The position numbers and the translations under genes were made by a program. A stretch of DNA of 6,668 bases from an uncultured Clostridia bacterium (GTDB lineage: Bacteria; Bacillota; Clostridia; TANB77; CAG-508). The stretch covers positions 1 through 6,668 of the forward strand of contig CAKPKI010000093.1 in assembly GCA_934167135.1 (NCBI GenBank), given 5' to 3'. Positions 5,126 through 6,668 of the stretch are shown piece by piece; position 1 is the first letter of the stretch, and each line of letters starts with the position of its first letter. The notes below the pieces were generated by a model. It ran no database searches. It saw only the letters and a list, made by a program, of their open reading frames with translations, and was not told the origin of the DNA.

Positions 5126-5992
5126 ATGAATGAACAGGAATACAAAATAGAAAACATAAAATCATTTGAATTAGCAGATATATTTGACTGTGGACAATGC
5201 TTTAGATGGAACAAGCAAGAAGACGGAAGTTATACAGGAATATTTAGAAAAAATGTGATGAATGTTTCGAAAAAGGGAAATGCAGTAACATTTAAAGGAA
5301 TATGTAACGGAGATATTAAAGAAATAGTGGAAGACTATTTTGACTTAAAAACAAACTATGAAGATATAAAAGAAAAATTATCTCAAATAGATGAAAATGT
5401 AAAAACAAGTATAGAATACGGGCAAGGAATACGAATACTAAATCAAGATTTATGGGAAATGATAATATCATATATAATTTCAGCAAATAACAATATTCCA
5501 AGAATAAAAGGAATAATAGAAAGATTATCAAAAACATATGGACAAGAAATACAGTGGAATGGGGAAAAATATTATACATTTCCAACCACAGAAGAATTAA
5601 AAGATGTAACAGTGGAAGATTATAGAAATCTAGGTACAGGATTTAGAGATATACGTTTATATGAGACTGTACACATGATATTAGATAAAAAAGTAGATTT
5701 AGAAGAAATGCAAAACAATCCCAATACACTAGAGGTAAGAGAACAACTTTTAATATTATCAGGAGTTGGTCCAAAAGTAGCAGATTGTATATTACTATTT
5801 TCAACACTAAAAAGATTTGAAGTATTTCCAATAGATGTATGGGTCAGAAGAGTAATGAATGAACTATATATAAAAAATGAAGATGAAACAAAAGTAAATA
5901 AAAAAGAAATTGAAAAGCTTGCACATGATAAGTTTGGAAAGCTTGCTGGAATTGCACAACAATATTTATTTTATTGGAAAAGAGAAGCCTAA
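5126..5992 (+). CDS. ogg: 8-oxoguanine DNA glycosylase/AP lyase, OGG1 type
   Basis: This 288-residue base-excision repair enzyme removes oxidised guanine from DNA and nicks the abasic site. The N-terminal domain has FDCGQCFRW (20-28), matching the GQSFRW segment of human OGG1. The helix-hairpin-helix domain has IISYIISANNNIPRI (113-127) and LLILSGVGPKVADC (208-221). By alignment in my head, catalytic Lys217 equals human Lys249, Asp237 in FPIDVW equals Asp268, and Gln278 and Phe282 in AGIAQQYLF equal the 8-oxoG-contacting Gln315 and Phe319. No FeS cluster cysteines are present, which separates it from MutY and endonuclease III. Clostridium acetobutylicum has a studied member of this bacterial OGG1 group. 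ATG 5126 follows GAGGT (5116-5120), 27 bases after the Lon-like gene, so co-transcription is likely. Its last three codons and stop lie in the terminator stem. Confidence 0.94.
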   Translation: MNEQEYKIENIKSFELADIFDCGQCFRWNKQEDGSYTGIFRKNVMNVSKKGNAVTFKGICNGDIKEIVEDYFDLKTNYEDIKEKLSQIDENVKTSIEYGQGIRILNQDLWEMIISYIISANNNIPRIKGIIERLSKTYGQEIQWNGEKYYTFPTTEELKDVTVEDYRNLGTGFRDIRLYETVHMILDKKVDLEEMQNNPNTLEVREQLLILSGVGPKVADCILLFSTLKRFEVFPIDVWVRRVMNELYIKNEDETKVNKKEIEKLAHDKFGKLAGIAQQYLFYWKREA

Positions 5993-6016
5993 AAGTCATT
6001 GACTTTTAGGCTTTTT
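5985..6016 (+). terminator. Intrinsic terminator overlapping the ogg stop codon
   Basis: AAGCCTAAAAGTCA (5985-5998) pairs perfectly with TGACTTTTAGGCTT (6000-6013) around a single central T; in practice a 12-bp stem with a small loop forms, closing on a GCC/GGC base and running straight into TTTTT (6012-6016). This is a classical rho-independent terminator. The left arm starts inside the ogg coding region, and the ogg TAA (5990-5992) is part of the stem, so a terminating ribosome would cover the hairpin. Confidence 0.9.
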
Positions 6017-6027
6017 GCGAGTATAAT
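5999..6027 (+). promoter_or_regulatory. Near-consensus promoter of leuS, overlapping the ogg terminator
   Basis: The -35 box TTGACT (5999-6004, five of six) and a perfect -10 box TATAAT (6022-6027) are spaced by exactly 17 bases. The -35 box lies in the loop and right arm of the ogg terminator, so one stretch of DNA ends one transcript and starts the next. The start point would be near 6034, giving a leader of only about 30 bases before leuS. No operator is evident apart from the terminator palindrome itself. Confidence 0.85.
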
Positions 6028-6064
6028 GAATGTGTCGAATAAAAAAATAGAGAGGGGAATAAAA

Positions 6065-6668
6065 ATGGCATATAATTTTAAAGAAGTAGAAAAAAAATGG
6101 CAAGAAAAGTGGGAAAAAGAAGGAACATTTAATGCAAAAAACGATTACACAAACAAAAAGAAATGGTATGGACTAATAGAATTCCCATATCCATCAGGAC
6201 AAGGGCTACATGTAGGACATCCACGTAGTTATACAGCATTAGATGTAATAGCAAGAAAAAGAAGACTACAAGGTTATAATGTCTTATTCCCAATAGGATT
6301 TGATGCGTTTGGACTACCAGCAGAAAACTATGCAATAAAAACAAATGTACATCCAAAAATAACAACCGCAAAAAATATAGCACATTTTACAGAACAATTA
6401 AAATCATTAGGATTTTCATTTGACTGGTCAAGGGTAATAGACACAACAGACCCAGAATACTACAAATGGACACAATGGATATTTATTCAATTATATAAAA
6501 AAGGATTAGCATATAAAGCAACAATGCCAATAAACTTCTGTACAGGATGCAAAGTAGGTTTGGCAAATGAAGAAGTTGTAAATGGTGTATGCGAAAGATG
6601 TGGAAGTCCAGTAGTGCAAAAAGAAAAATCACAATGGATGTTAAAAATAACAGAATATGCACAAAGAT
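6065..6668 (+). CDS. leuS: Leucyl-tRNA synthetase, N-terminal part (3' truncated by window)
   Basis: 201 complete codons are present, out of the roughly 800-870 expected for bacterial LeuRS; the gene runs off the right edge. This class I synthetase activates leucine with ATP and loads it onto tRNA-Leu. The start MAYNFKEVEKKWQEKWE is typical. EFPYPSGQGLHVGHPRSY (39-56) carries the HIGH-type ATP site as HVGH (49-52), followed by FPIGFDAFGLPAENYA (75-90), diagnostic for LeuRS. Near the end, FCTGCKVGLANEEVVNGVCERCG (158-180) gives a four-cysteine zinc site (Cys159, 162, 176, 179). The editing domain and KMSKS loop are outside the window. ATG 6065 follows GAGGGG (6052-6057). The short leader has no T-box, the usual Firmicute control for this gene. 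Isoleucine codons are almost all ATA. Confidence 0.97.
   Translation, partial: MAYNFKEVEKKWQEKWEKEGTFNAKNDYTNKKKWYGLIEFPYPSGQGLHVGHPRSYTALDVIARKRRLQGYNVLFPIGFDAFGLPAENYAIKTNVHPKITTAKNIAHFTEQLKSLGFSFDWSRVIDTTDPEYYKWTQWIFIQLYKKGLAYKATMPINFCTGCKVGLANEEVVNGVCERCGSPVVQKEKSQWMLKITEYAQR

Noticed and set aside
5700..6064. T-box riboswitch for leuS
   Set aside because: No T-box core or specifier-loop structure is visible, and the upstream sequence is ogg coding region. The hairpin at 5985 is simply the ogg terminator.
6129..6383. Leu/Phe-rich open frame on the minus strand in leuS that resembles a membrane protein
   Set aside because: It is the shadow of an AT-rich coding region. The sense frame is an unambiguous leucyl-tRNA synthetase.
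1..6668. CRISPR array, tRNA/rRNA genes, insertion sequence or prophage genes
   Set aside because: No spaced direct repeats, cloverleaf ends, transposase, integrase or phage motifs are seen on either strand.

Overview
The window looks like chromosomal DNA of a low-GC Gram-positive bacterium, most likely a Clostridia-type Firmicute. The evidence is the AT-rich composition (roughly 30% GC by eye), AGA/ATA/TTA-rich codon use, strong AGGAGG-type ribosome sites, the conserved ffh-rpsP-khpA-rimM-trmD-rplS order, and an OGG1-type 8-oxoguanine glycosylase of the kind known from Clostridium. Everything lies on the + strand. All eight stop codons in the window are TAA, and no in-frame TGA is seen, so the standard bacterial code fits.

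Layout: (1) 1-134, the last 43 codons of ffh (signal recognition particle GTPase). (2) 195-2526, a tightly packed ribosome/tRNA-maturation operon: rpsP (bS16), khpA (KH-domain RNA-binding protein), rimM (30S maturation factor), trmD (tRNA m1G37 methyltransferase) and rplS (bL19, with an unusual acidic tail). An imperfect long palindrome of about 110 bp sits between rpsP and khpA. (3) 2527-2707, a 30-bp perfect palindrome (probable terminator), then an AT-rich stretch with a plausible promoter. (4) 2708-5992, a two-gene unit encoding a Lon-related AAA+ protease and an OGG1-type DNA glycosylase. (5) 5985-6064, a very compact junction: a strong intrinsic terminator overlaps the end of the glycosylase gene, and a near-consensus promoter lies partly inside that terminator. 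(6) 6065 to the window end, the first 201 codons of leuS (leucyl-tRNA synthetase).

The first block serves translation: protein targeting, both ribosomal subunits, 30S assembly and reading-frame-keeping tRNA methylation. The second is a protein-quality and oxidative-DNA-damage pair. The third returns to translation. I do not see a new defence, mobile or metabolic system here; the genes are recognisable housekeeping families. The points worth a second look are the palindromic element, the terminator/promoter overlay, leuS lacking a T-box leader, the bL19 tail, the mixed opposite-base pocket of the glycosylase and the non-canonical Walker B region of the Lon-like protein.
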